Below are positions 1 to 7,962 of a stretch of DNA of 25,293 nucleotides, one piece after another. The stretch's first letter is position 1. Every line of letters begins with the position of its first letter. The translations under genes and the position numbers were made by a program. Source of the DNA: JBBREP01 sp036501845 (GTDB lineage Bacteria > Actinomycetota > Acidimicrobiia > IMCC26256 > PALSA-610); assembly GCA_036501845.1 (NCBI GenBank), contig DASXZO010000089.1, forward strand, positions 1 through 25,293, given 5' to 3'. The notes under the pieces were generated by a model. It searched no databases. It had not been told where the DNA came from and worked only from the letters and a program-made list of their open reading frames with translations.

Positions 1-100
1 CGCAGTCCTGACCTGATCACCAGACCTGGGCGGTGACGCAAACGCTGCAACGCGCTGCTTCGACCGCCTCTCGCCGCCCGTGCCCGGAGCGCAGTCGGCA

Positions 101-127
101 TTGTCACGCTCGACGGCCAATTATCCT
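101..127 (+). promoter_or_regulatory. Candidate promoter for tRNA-Arg
   Basis: A TTGTCA at 101-106 and a TATCCT at 122-127 lie 15 nt apart, with the tRNA-Arg gene starting 48 nt after the -10-like box. The spacing is shorter than the usual 17 nt, so this is only a plausible sigma-70-type promoter. The remainder of bases 1-175 shows no coding region I can support. Confidence 0.3.
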
Positions 128-175
128 CGGCCTCGTTGCAGCGCCTGGTTTTCTCCCAGGTTTTCTACAACCCCC

Positions 176-248
176 GCCCTCGTAGCTCAGGGGATAGAGC
201 TACCGCCTCCTAAGCGGTAGGTCGCAGGTTCGAATCCTGCCGAGGGCG
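176..248 (+). tRNA. tRNA-Arg (anticodon CCT)
   Basis: A full cloverleaf folds by eye. The acceptor GCCCTCG (176-182) pairs with CGAGGGC (241-247), with discriminator G at 248. The D arm is GCTC/GAGC, and the anticodon stem ACCGC/GCGGT holds the loop CTCCTAA. The T arm is GCAGG/CCTGC around TTCGAAT. Anticodon CCT reads AGG (Arg). No CCA is encoded. Confidence 0.95.
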
Positions 249-251
249 CGC

Positions 252-1448
252 ATGCCAGGTGTTCCCGCGTCGGATCTGTTCCTGCCCGACCCCGAACCGC
301 GCGCGGTCAAGTACACGGTGATCTCGGTGGACGACCATGTGGTCGAACCGCCGCACACGTTCGAGGGCCGACTCCCAGCGGCACTGCAAGACCGCGCGCC
401 GCGCATCGTGGATACCCGGCACGGCCATCAGGTGTGGGAGTTCGAGCGCCAGCGCTACACGCAGGTGGGCATGAACGCGGTCGCTGGTCGACGGCCTGAA
501 TCGGTGACGCTCGAGCCTTTCCGCTTCGACCAGATGCGGCCCGGTTGTTACGACGTGAACGCCCGCATCGCCGACATGGATCTGAACGGCGTGTGGGCGT
601 CGGTGAACTTCCCCTCGCAGATCACCGGTTTCTGCGGCAGCGTGTTCTCGGCCGTCGACGACCGCGAGCTCGGCGCCGCGTGCGTGCGCGCCTGGAACGA
701 CTGGCTGTTCGAGGAGTGGTACGAGCCGCACCCCACGCGCATTGTCCCGCTCGGCATCACCTATCTCGCCGATCCGAACGTGGCCGCCGACGAGATCCGC
801 CGCAACGCGGCGCGCGGCTTCCGCTCGGTCACATTCCCTGAACGCCCGCACGCGATCGGGCTGCCGTCGCTCTGGGACCGCGCGCACTGGGATCCGATCA
901 TCAGCGCGTGCGTGGAAACCGACACCGTCGTCTCGCTGCACGTCGGCAGCGCGGGCCTGCACGACATGCCTGCCGACGCGCCCCGCAGCCAGCTCGCTTC
1001 GACGCTCTTCGGTCAGCTGTCGCTCACTGCGTGCGCGGAATGGCTCTGGTCGGAATACCCGCTGCGTCATCCCAACTTGAAGATCGCGTTGAGCGAAGGC
1101 GGGATCGGCTGGGTGGCGATGCTGCTCGACCGGCTCGACTACATCGTCGACCATTCGAGCTACGGCGACGGCTGGCCCGAGCGTCCCTCACACGTGCTGC
1201 AGCGCAACTTCTGGTTCTGCTCGCTCGAAGATCGCTCGACGATCGACACGCGCCATCGCATCGGTGTGGACCACATCATGGTGGAGGTCGACTACCCGCA
1301 CGGCGACACCACGTGGCCCGACACACAGGCGGTCATCGAAAACACGTGGGGCCACATTCCCGCGCCCGAACTGCGGAAGATGTGCTGCGAGAACGCGGCC
1401 GCGCTCTACCGCCATCCACTCCCCGACGTGGTACTCCCCCGCGACTGA
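252..1448 (+). CDS. Amidohydrolase-2 family metal-dependent hydrolase
   Basis: The 398-residue protein is a TIM-barrel amidohydrolase of the amidohydrolase_2 type (ACMSD/decarboxylase-like superfamily). Visible motifs are an N-terminal D-x-H (D27, H29, in VDDHVVEPP), a central metal-ligand histidine in SLHVGSAG (H230), a SEGG segment (E282), and a late aspartate in VDYPHGD (D347). Relatives are annotated as hydrolases or decarboxylases of aromatic or other ring compounds in actinobacteria; the substrate cannot be read from sequence. The ATG at 252 lies only three bases after the tRNA-Arg 3' end, so no free ribosome binding site exists. Later in-frame starts (GTG 318) would leave almost nothing before the metal motif. 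The gene may be read from the tRNA transcript or be leaderless after processing. It faces the deacylase gene tail to tail across a strong dyad. Confidence 0.85.
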   Translation: MPGVPASDLFLPDPEPRAVKYTVISVDDHVVEPPHTFEGRLPAALQDRAPRIVDTRHGHQVWEFERQRYTQVGMNAVAGRRPESVTLEPFRFDQMRPGCYDVNARIADMDLNGVWASVNFPSQITGFCGSVFSAVDDRELGAACVRAWNDWLFEEWYEPHPTRIVPLGITYLADPNVAADEIRRNAARGFRSVTFPERPHAIGLPSLWDRAHWDPIISACVETDTVVSLHVGSAGLHDMPADAPRSQLASTLFGQLSLTACAEWLWSEYPLRHPNLKIALSEGGIGWVAMLLDRLDYIVDHSSYGDGWPERPSHVLQRNFWFCSLEDRSTIDTRHRIGVDHIMVEVDYPHGDTTWPDTQAVIENTWGHIPAPELRKMCCENAAALYRHPLPDVVLPRD

Positions 1449-1456
1449 CGCTCCCT

Positions 1457-1502
1457 CTGTTTGGCCAGATTCGGGGCCATGGCCCCGGAATCGGCCAAAC
1501 AG
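1457..1502. terminator. Bidirectional terminator-like dyad between convergent genes
   Basis: A 46-bp inverted repeat has outer arms CTGTTTGGCC / GGCCAAACAG and inner arms GGGGCC / GGCCCC around an AT centre. Only the short AGATTC/GGAATC middle is imperfect. It sits between the stop at 1448 (plus strand) and the stop at 1521 (minus strand), so it can act for both transcripts. The A/T-rich outer arms (TGTTTGG, CCAAACA) give short U-containing tracts in either direction. Confidence 0.7.
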
Positions 1503-1520
1503 GAAAGCAGCAGGCGAACG

Positions 1521-3215
1521 TCAGCGGGTGTCGGTGCCGCTGCGCAGCACTCGGCCCGGGCGCGCGGCGGTGAGCACACCACCGGCGACGATCTCTTCAC
1601 CAGCAACGAGCACCGAGTCGATTCCGGTCGCGCCGCCGTAGACGCGGCTCGCGCCGGTGGGCATGTCGTCGACCGTGCGCACCGGCTCGGGGCCCACGGT
1701 GTCGGGGTCGAGCACCACCAGATCGGCATGCGCACCCGCGCGCACGACACCGCGGTCGACCATGCCGTACAGGCGCGCCGGCACCTCGGTCATGAGGTGC
1801 ACGGCCTCTTCGAGCGACACCACGTCGTGTTCACGTACCGGCTGCGCAAGCACCGTGGTGGTGTAGTTGAACGTGGCGAGCAGGTCGAGGTGCGCGCCGG
1901 CGTCGCTCGCGCCGATCAGCGCGCGCTCGTCGCGCCACACCGCGACGCGCGCCGCCCAGTCGTCCTTGGCATTGCCCACCGACGGCGTCGAGAACGCCGT
2001 GCGCAGCTCGTCGGCGACCACGATGTCGCACAGTGCGTCGAACGGATCCTTGCCCTGTTCGGCCGCGATATCGCCGACCGTGCGGCCTTCGAAGCGCTTG
2101 GTGTCGGGCGTGAAGGCCTCGATGATCTCGTGGATCTGCCAGCGGGCGATGTTGCGGATGAGGCCGACGGTGCCGTCGGCCGCCGCCGCGAGCTCGCGGC
2201 GGCGTTGGGGATCGGCGAGCAGCTCGAGCTTTTCCTTCGGCGGCAGCGCCATCGGCTGGGCCCAGCCCTCGAGCGCGTCGAGCACGAACCCACTGAGGAA
2301 CGACAACCGTGGACGCGGCGCTTCCGGGATCGTGAGCGCCACCACTCGGCCGCCGCGCTCGCGCGCGTAGTCACCGGCAGCCAGACGTTGCTCGACACCC
2401 GCGCCGTTCTTGGCGTTCACGGTGAGCAGGTTCCAGTTGAGCGGTCGCCCTGCAGCCACCGACATGCGCGTCATCGCGTCGAAATGCTCTTCGCCGAAGT
2501 CGCGCACGGTGGGGATGAATTCCAGCGACGTGCCCGGGAACTCGCTGCACACCGAGCTGAGGGCGACCAGTTCGTCGAGGGTGGCAAAGCGCGACGGCAC
2601 CATCTCGCCGGTGGCGTCGTTGTGCGTCTCGGCCCAACTCGACGAGAAGCCGACGGCACCGGCGGCAAGGCCGGCACGCAGCATGGACTGCATCTGTTCG
2701 ACTTCTTCGGGAGTGGCGGCGCGGCTCGTGCCGTCATCACCCATCACCACTCGCCGCAGCGCGCTGTGGCCCACCATGAAGCCCGCGTTCACCGACAACG
2801 CGGGGATGGCATCGAGGTACGCCGCCGTGGTCGTCCAGTTCCATGGCACCCCGGCCGCGAGCGCCTCGAGCGGCATGCCCTCCACCCGAGCGAGCATCGT
2901 CATCAAGTAGTCGGCCTCGCGGTCGACGAGCGGCGCGATCGAGAAACCGCAGTTGCCGCTGAACACGCTCGTGACGCCGTGCAGCGGTGACGGCCCGAGC
3001 GTCGGATCCCAGAACACCTGCGCGTCGTAGTGCGTGTGCACGTCGACGAAGCCTGGGGTGACGACGCGACCCCCGGCGTCGATCTCGCGCTCGCCGCGCT
3101 CACCCACCTCGCCCACGGCGACCACCCGCCCGCCGTCGACCGCGACGTCGGCACGCCGGCGGGGCGCCCCGCTGCCGTCGACCACCTCTCCATTGCGGAT
3201 CACCAGATCGACCAT
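1521..3215 (-). CDS. N-acyl-D-amino-acid deacylase-like amidohydrolase (amidohydrolase_3)
   Basis: This 564-residue protein belongs to the D-aminoacylase / amidohydrolase_3 family. These are zinc enzymes that hydrolyse N-acyl groups from D-amino acids or related cyclic amides. The N-terminal small beta domain (LVIRNGEVVDGSG) leads to the metal motif HTHYDAQ (H60, H62), then SVFSGNCGFSIAPL. A late SDAGAHLD carries the expected catalytic/metal aspartate. The C-terminal segment (HADLVVLDP) rebuilds the small domain as in urease-like hydrolases. The start chosen is ATG 3215, because GAGGAGG (3222-3228) lies at ideal spacing; an upstream in-frame start at 3239 lacks this. It is divergent from the P450 gene with about 43 bp between starts, so the two may share a regulatory region. 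The substrate is not determined. Confidence 0.88.
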   Translation of the reverse strand: MVDLVIRNGEVVDGSGAPRRRADVAVDGGRVVAVGEVGERGEREIDAGGRVVTPGFVDVHTHYDAQVFWDPTLGPSPLHGVTSVFSGNCGFSIAPLVDREADYLMTMLARVEGMPLEALAAGVPWNWTTTAAYLDAIPALSVNAGFMVGHSALRRVVMGDDGTSRAATPEEVEQMQSMLRAGLAAGAVGFSSSWAETHNDATGEMVPSRFATLDELVALSSVCSEFPGTSLEFIPTVRDFGEEHFDAMTRMSVAAGRPLNWNLLTVNAKNGAGVEQRLAAGDYARERGGRVVALTIPEAPRPRLSFLSGFVLDALEGWAQPMALPPKEKLELLADPQRRRELAAAADGTVGLIRNIARWQIHEIIEAFTPDTKRFEGRTVGDIAAEQGKDPFDALCDIVVADELRTAFSTPSVGNAKDDWAARVAVWRDERALIGASDAGAHLDLLATFNYTTTVLAQPVREHDVVSLEEAVHLMTEVPARLYGMVDRGVVRAGAHADLVVLDPDTVGPEPVRTVDDMPTGASRVYGGATGIDSVLVAGEEIVAGGVLTAARPGRVLRSGTDTR

Positions 3216-3258
3216 CGTGGGCCTCCTCGCCGACGGCAACCGTCCCTAACCTACGCGC

Positions 3259-4529
3259 GTGACCGACGAACGCGACCAGGTGAACTTCTTTCGCAACCGC
3301 AAGCTCACGGTCGATCCCTATCCCTACTTCGAGCAGCTCCGCGACACCTGCCCCGTAGTGCACGAGCCGCACCAGGGCGTGTTCATGGTCACCGGATACA
3401 CGAAGCCGTACGTGTGTACCGCGACCACGCCACCTTCTCGTCGTGCAACACGGTGAGCGGTCCGTTCGTGAAGTTCTCGGTGCCGGTCGAGGGCGACGAC
3501 ATCTCCGACGTGATCGACGCGCACCGCGATGAACTGCCGTTCAGTGACCAACTCCCCTCGTTCGACCCGCCGAAGCACACAGCACACCGCGGTCTGCTGT
3601 TGCGGCTGATCACACCGAAGCGCCTCAAGGAGAACGAAGACTTCATGTGGCGGCTGTGCGACCGCCAGCTCGACGAGTTCCTCGCCGCCGGCAACTGCGA
3701 GTTCATCGGTGCGTTTGCGCAGCCGTTCACGCTGCTCGTGATCGCTGATCTTCTCGGCGTGCCCGAAGCCGACCATCCGCTGCTGCGCGAGAAGCTCATT
3801 CACGTGTCGGCTGGCATCGGTAGCAAAGAGGCGATGGCGCACAAGCCGCTCGAGTTCCTCTACGAGCAATTCGCCGCCTACATCGAGGAGCGCCGCCGCT
3901 CGCTGCGCGCCGACGTAATGGGCAACATCGCCACCGCGACGTTCCCCGACGGCTCACTGCCCGAAGTGCACGACATTGCGCTGATCGCTGCGAACCTCTT
4001 CACCGCGGGCCAGGAAACGACGGCGCGCATGCTCGGCTTCGCGTTGCAGGCGCTCGGCGAACATCCCGACGTGCAGCAGCAGCTACGCGCCGACCGGAGT
4101 CTGGTGCCCGCGTTCATCGAGGAAGTGCTGCGGCTCGAAAGTCCGCTGAAGACACAGTTCCGCATGGCGCGGCGCCACACCGATGTCGCGAGCATCGATG
4201 TCGCAGCCGGCGACACGGTGGCACTCTTTCCCGGCGCTGCGAACCGCGACCCGCGCATGTTCGAGTGCCCAGCCGAGTTACGGCTCGACCGCACGAACGG
4301 CCGCCAGCATCTCGCCTTCGGCCACGGCATCCACACCTGCGCCGGTGCACCACTCGCGCGCGCCGAGGGCCGCGTCGCGATCGAGCGCATCCTCGACCGG
4401 ATGGACGGCATCACCCTCTCGGAGGAGCACCACGGGCCGGTCGATGCCCGCCACTTCGACTACATGCCCACCTACCTCATGCGCGCCCTCGAACGCCTCT
4501 ACATCGAGTTCACGCCGGCGGCCCGTTAG
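3259..4529 (+). pseudogene. Cytochrome P450 with an apparent 1-base deletion near the N terminus
   Basis: The N terminus is read from GTG 3259 (MTDERDQVNFFRNRK, then PYPYFEQLRD, then GVFMVTGY) in one frame. The rest is read in another frame from base 3402 (EAVRVYRDHATFS) to the stop at 4529. Inserting one base between 3399 and 3400 would give an uninterrupted GY-(D)-EAV and a protein of about 423 residues, the normal length for bacterial P450s. The core is intact: the I-helix oxygen-activation segment (TAGQETT), the ExxR motif (EEVLR), and the heme-cysteine loop FGHGIHTCAG followed by LAR. Bacterial P450s of this class are soluble haem monooxygenases needing ferredoxin partners; none is encoded nearby. 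The lesion could be a real mutation or a sequencing error; the well-preserved remainder favours an error or a very recent mutation. CYP family and substrate are unknown. Its stop abuts the stop of the next, convergent gene. Confidence 0.85.
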
Positions 4530-5210
4530 TCAACCCCGATTCGGGCGCAGGCGGGCGAGCGGCGAAGCGAGCAGACCAATGGTGCGCGCCGTGAGCTTCC
4601 AGCTCGCGCCCACGAACGAGCACACCACACCGAGATAGCTGTCATCCGGCTGCAGCTGTTCGGGTGGTTCGGATTCGATCGAGCTCTCCACGACCGGCGG
4701 CTCCGCCTGGGCCATCTCGCGGGTCACCGCTCGGCGCGCGCGCTCGAGCACCGGCGCGTCGTCACGCTCGGCCTCCGCGAGCGCGGCGGCAGCCGCTTCG
4801 TGATGCAGGGTGCGCAGTTCATGGTGACCACCGGCGGCCTCCCAGAGCCGCTGCACATTCTCGTATCGCTGCACCTGGTCCACCTTGCGCAACGTCTCGC
4901 ACACCCATTCCGGGGCATCGTTCGCGATCGCGTCACGGAGCAGGCTCGGCGCGTCGGCCGGGAACGCGCCCGGCCGGAGCGCGATCGCGAGCATCGACCG
5001 CGCGCTCACCTCGTCGGCCGGCATGCCCATGATCGGCGGGTCGAGGCTGTGCAGCACCGCGCTGGCGAGAAAATCGTCGTCACCGGCCGGCTCGGCCATG
5101 CGGCTCTCCTCGGCGCGCGCCTCCACCGGCGCACCGCGTGTGAGCGATTCGGTCTCGTGACTCAGCGCGTCATCGGTGCGCGGGCCGTGCTTCGTGCTCG
5201 TGCGCTCCAC
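4530..5210 (-). CDS. DUF2795-type actinobacterial protein
   Basis: The 226-residue protein begins with the run MERTSTKHGPRTDD, then HETESLTRGAPVEARAEE, which I recognise as the conserved N terminus of DUF2795 proteins common in actinobacteria. This is followed by a SARSMLAIALRPGAFPAD segment and a YENVQRLWEAAGG segment, the repeat-like unit of that family. The C-terminal third (from about residue 125) is acidic and less conserved, with an aromatic/hydrophobic stretch near residues 195-215. No biochemical function is established for the family that I can cite. Start: GTG 5210, preceded by GGAGG at good spacing. The PncC-like gene lies directly upstream (its stop at 5214, three bases before this start), so the two are very probably co-transcribed. 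The stop abuts that of the P450. Confidence 0.8.
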   Translation of the reverse strand: MERTSTKHGPRTDDALSHETESLTRGAPVEARAEESRMAEPAGDDDFLASAVLHSLDPPIMGMPADEVSARSMLAIALRPGAFPADAPSLLRDAIANDAPEWVCETLRKVDQVQRYENVQRLWEAAGGHHELRTLHHEAAAAALAEAERDDAPVLERARRAVTREMAQAEPPVVESSIESEPPEQLQPDDSYLGVVCSFVGASWKLTARTIGLLASPLARLRPNRG

Positions 5211-5213
5211 GAA

Positions 5214-5771
5214 CTACCTCCGTTCAGCATGTCGTGCTCGCGTACCCGTGTCGACGGACACGGAACCGTGACGCCCTGCGGCCAGGGCATTTGCAAGCAC
5301 CGTGATGGCATCTCGGGCGGCTAGCTCGACGACGGTGGCTGGATCGTCGTGGTCATCGTAGTGATGCTCCATGCATCTGACGTCGCCGTCGACACAGGTT
5401 GCGATCACCACCGTTCCGGGCGGGACGCCCCCATGCCCGTCCGGCCCAGCCGCACCTGTCGTGGCCAGCGCCACGTCAGCATGCATGCACTGCGCGACGC
5501 CGCGCGCCATTTGCTCGGCGACGGTCGCGCTCACGAGCGGCGCCTCGGGGTCGACGCCGAGCACGTCCACCTTCGACTCGCGCTGATACGCCACGACTCC
5601 CCCGCGGAGCCACTCGCCCGATCCCTCCACCGCCGCGAACGCCTGGGTGACCAAACCTCCCGTGCACGACTCGGCGCACGCGAGCGTTCGGCCGTCAAGC
5701 AAGCGAGCTATCTCGTCGGCGTTGCCTTGCATCTCCTCGCTGACTTTCGCCACGGTCAGTGCCATACCCAC
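5214..5771 (-). CDS. Stand-alone CinA C-terminal domain protein (nicotinamide-nucleotide amidase, PncC type)
   Basis: At 185 residues this is the size of a free-standing CinA-C domain. Family motifs are visible: LACAESCTGG near residues 30-39, RGGVVAYQRESKVDVLGV with the conserved Tyr and Lys, ATTGAAGPDG near 105, and PPGTV. PncC-type enzymes deamidate nicotinamide mononucleotide to nicotinate mononucleotide in pyridine-nucleotide salvage, in the cytoplasm; that role is transferred from the family. The N-terminal COG1058 domain of full CinA is absent. GTG 5771 and ATG 5765 are both possible starts, and the only upstream purine-rich element (GAAGAA) is weak. The DUF2795-type gene follows after three bases, suggesting one operon. 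Confidence 0.88.
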   Translation of the reverse strand: MGMALTVAKVSEEMQGNADEIARLLDGRTLACAESCTGGLVTQAFAAVEGSGEWLRGGVVAYQRESKVDVLGVDPEAPLVSATVAEQMARGVAQCMHADVALATTGAAGPDGHGGVPPGTVVIATCVDGDVRCMEHHYDDHDDPATVVELAARDAITVLANALAAGRHGSVSVDTGTRARHAERR

Positions 5772-5833
5772 AGTTCTTCGTCAGGCATCGCCAGCCGCGC
5801 TTGGTAGACGCGGCGCACGGGTATCCCGAACGA

Positions 5834-6091
5834 ATGAACGCCACCGCAAAGCCGCGTGCCGCATGGATCGTTGGGGCAGTCGCCGCGTGTGCCATCGCTG
5901 GGCTCGCCGGTTGTTCGAGCAGCGCCGGCGGGTCGAACGGGACGAACAATCCCGGCGGGGGCCAGAATGCGACGACGACGATCATTGCCGGCGAGAGCTC
6001 GACATTGCCGAGCAACGGCCCGCCGCGGAGCTACCCGAACAACCCCGCGCCGCCTTCGGGCGACAGCAACAGCACGCCTGGAAGTCCGTAG
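5834..6091 (+). CDS. Small putative lipoprotein
   Basis: From ATG 5834 the 85-residue product has a basic start (K6, R8), a hydrophobic stretch (WIVGAVAACAIAG) and a lipobox LAGC with the lipidated cysteine at residue 27. The mature part is a low-complexity Ser/Gly/Asn/Pro/Thr chain with no recognised domain. This fits a small surface lipoprotein or a spacer peptide on the membrane outer face. The reading frame is open further upstream, but the signal peptide sets the start. No good ribosome binding site is visible. It is divergent from the PncC-like gene and convergent with the DUF5709-like gene. It could be a chance ORF, but the textbook signal peptide and lipobox argue for a real gene. Confidence 0.6.
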   Translation: MNATAKPRAAWIVGAVAACAIAGLAGCSSSAGGSNGTNNPGGGQNATTTIIAGESSTLPSNGPPRSYPNNPAPPSGDSNSTPGSP

Positions 6092-6107
6092 CGACGAGAA
6101 TGGCGCA

Positions 6108-6125
6108 GGCGGCAGACGCGCCGCC
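6108..6125. terminator. Candidate hairpin between convergent genes
   Basis: GGCGGC (6108-6113) and GCCGCC (6120-6125) form a perfect 6-bp stem around a six-base loop. It lies in the 43-bp gap between the stops of the lipoprotein (6091) and the minus-strand DUF5709-like gene (6135). It has no T run, so termination is only inferred from position. Confidence 0.35.
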
Positions 6126-6134
6126 CCGCACCAG

Positions 6135-6455
6135 CTATTCGGCGTCGTCTTCGTATTCCTCGGCCGCGTCGCTCTCCCCAGACAGATCCACGTCGCGTTC
6201 GCCGGGCTGGCGCGGATCGTCGAAGTCGGGCATCTCGCGCGCGAGTTTCTGGTCGAGCGATTCGCCTTCGAGTTCCTCTTCCGCGGTCGTGCCGAACGCG
6301 TTGGCCGCGATGGCGTGGTCGCGCGGCGGGTAGCGGCCCTCCTGCGGGTCGCCGGTCTCCCGCTTGCCCGGCGCCACGTCGTCGAAATCGGGTTGTCCTT
6401 CGCGCACGAGGTTCGGCTCGGGCTCGTAGTCGTCGGGGACGCTGCGTGCAGGCAC
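6135..6455 (-). CDS. DUF5709-like small acidic protein
   Basis: This 106-residue, strongly acidic protein has the segment EEELEGESLDQKLAREMPD, resembling the conserved ESLDxxLAxExPD signature of actinobacterial DUF5709 proteins. The start is fixed by an AAAGGAG sequence (minus strand, 6462-6468) six bases before GTG 6455. The open frame continues upstream to 7100, but only as antisense to the amine oxidase gene and without homologous content. The C terminus ends in a run of Asp/Glu. No signal peptide or membrane segment is visible, so it is probably cytosolic and perhaps disordered. Function is unknown. It is divergent from the amine oxidase gene, with 108 bp between starts. Confidence 0.72.
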   Translation of the reverse strand: MPARSVPDDYEPEPNLVREGQPDFDDVAPGKRETGDPQEGRYPPRDHAIAANAFGTTAEEELEGESLDQKLAREMPDFDDPRQPGERDVDLSGESDAAEEYEDDAE

Positions 6456-6563
6456 GAGGTGCTCCTTTGGATCGATCCGCAACCCATTGGCTGTACCCCG
6501 TAAGGGCCACGTGCGGAACCTCCAGTGGCCGGATCGTGACTGCTCCACTACCGTTCGCGCACT

Positions 6564-7919
6564 ATGGGGGAGCAACTCGAGGCCGACGTCTGCATCGTCG
6601 GTGCCGGGTACGCCGGCCTCACGGCGGCGCGCCGCTTGGAGCAAGGCGGGAAGTCGGTGGTGGTGCTCGAAGCCCGCGACCGCGTGGGTGGGCGCATCTG
6701 GACCGAGGACTTCGGCGGTCTCCCGATCGACCGCGGCGGCGCGTGGTTCGCGCCGTATCACGATCGTGCGTTGGCGCTGGCTCGCGAAATGGGTGTGGGC
6801 ACCTACAAGACGTACGTGGCCGGGTCGCACCTGCTCGTGGAGGGCAGCGAGCTGCGGCGCTACAAGGGTTTGATCCCGCGCATCAGCCCGCTGGCGGTGG
6901 TCACGCTCGCGATCGCGCAGACGCGCATCAACCGCATGGCGAAGCGCGTGCCCGTCGACGCGCCCTGGAACGCGCCACACGCGCGCGACTGGGACGGTCG
7001 CACGGTGGGTGGGTGGCTCGAACGTGCGCGCATCAGCACACCGGTGGGGCGCGGCCTGTTCGACATGGCGGTGCGCGGTCTGCTCACCGGCGATCTCCAC
7101 GACGTGTCATTTCTCAACTTGCTGTTCCTCGCGCACGCACACACCGGCATCGACAAGCTGTTCTCGATCGAGAAGGGCTCGCAGGAGAACCTTGTCGAGG
7201 GTGGAGCCGGATCGATCGCGCAGCGGGTGGCCGAACAGCTCGGCGATCGTGTAAGGCTCGAGACACCGGCGCGGTCGATCACCCAGACCGATACGCGCGT
7301 CGTGGTGGCAAGCGACGCGGTCACCGTCACTGCCGATCACGTGGTCGTGAGCGTGCCTCCCGCGCTCGCCCTCGAGATCGCGTTCGATCCGGTGTTGCCG
7401 ACCGACCGCGAGACGCTGTATCGCAACGCGATCGCAGGTCCCGAGAGCAAGACGCTCGTGGTGTACGACGAACCGTTCTGGCGGCGTGACGGCCTCAGCG
7501 GTCAGAGCGCGCATCCTGGCTCGGCCTCGGAGGTGACGATCGACGCCTCTCCGTCCGACGGGCGCGCGGGCGTGCTCGCGTCGTTCGCGTTCAGTCACGT
7601 CGCCGAGCGCTTCGACGCGCTCGACCCCGACGACCGCCGGCGCGCCGTGCTCGACGAGCTGACCACGCGCTTCGGCTCGCGCGCGTCGTCACCCTCCGAG
7701 TTCGTGCACACCGCGTGGTGGAACGAGCCGTGGACGCGCGGCTGTTCGATGGCGCACTTCCGCCCCGGCGTGCTCACGCGCTACGGGCACCTGCTACGAG
7801 AACCGTTCGGACGCGTGCACTGGGCCGGCACCGAGACGTCGGCCACGTCACACGGCGCGATCGACGGCGCGATCCGCTCGGGCGAGCGCGTCGCCGAGGA
7901 GCTCCTCGAGCGCTCGTAG
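6564..7919 (+). CDS. Flavin-dependent amine oxidase (monoamine oxidase family)
   Basis: The 451-residue protein begins with a dinucleotide-binding fold (CIVGAGYAGLTAARRL, residues about 10-25). The second FAD-contact motif EARDRVGGRIW and the RGGAWF segment follow, and it ends with the FAD-binding signature GRVHWAGTETSATSHGAIDGA, as in MAO/L-amino-acid-oxidase-like enzymes. These enzymes oxidise primary or secondary amines using O2, releasing H2O2 and an imine; the amine substrate cannot be predicted. Length is normal and no signal peptide is present. The ATG at 6564 gives the expected N terminus directly before the Rossmann fold. There is no clear Shine-Dalgarno, so leaderless translation is possible. 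The nitronate monooxygenase gene follows 43 bp downstream, and the pair may be one transcription unit of flavoenzymes. Confidence 0.9.
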   Translation: MGEQLEADVCIVGAGYAGLTAARRLEQGGKSVVVLEARDRVGGRIWTEDFGGLPIDRGGAWFAPYHDRALALAREMGVGTYKTYVAGSHLLVEGSELRRYKGLIPRISPLAVVTLAIAQTRINRMAKRVPVDAPWNAPHARDWDGRTVGGWLERARISTPVGRGLFDMAVRGLLTGDLHDVSFLNLLFLAHAHTGIDKLFSIEKGSQENLVEGGAGSIAQRVAEQLGDRVRLETPARSITQTDTRVVVASDAVTVTADHVVVSVPPALALEIAFDPVLPTDRETLYRNAIAGPESKTLVVYDEPFWRRDGLSGQSAHPGSASEVTIDASPSDGRAGVLASFAFSHVAERFDALDPDDRRRAVLDELTTRFGSRASSPSEFVHTAWWNEPWTRGCSMAHFRPGVLTRYGHLLREPFGRVHWAGTETSATSHGAIDGAIRSGERVAEELLERS

Positions 7920-7962
7920 TATTTTGCGCCGCCCCGTGAGCGAAGCGAACAAGAGGTAAGAG

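Noticed and set aside
210..1154. Long minus-strand open frame of 314 codons under the amidohydrolase gene
   Set aside because: It is antisense to a gene with clear metal-binding motifs, has Arg/His/Val-rich shadow composition and no recognisable family.
1461..2990. Plus-strand open frame of 509 codons opposite the deacylase
   Set aside because: It is His/Arg-rich and antisense to a gene with HTHYDAQ and other family motifs; it is a G+C-driven shadow.
6456..7100. Upstream extension of the DUF5709-like frame
   Set aside because: It lies antisense to the amine oxidase, and a strong AAAGGAG site fixes a start at 6455.
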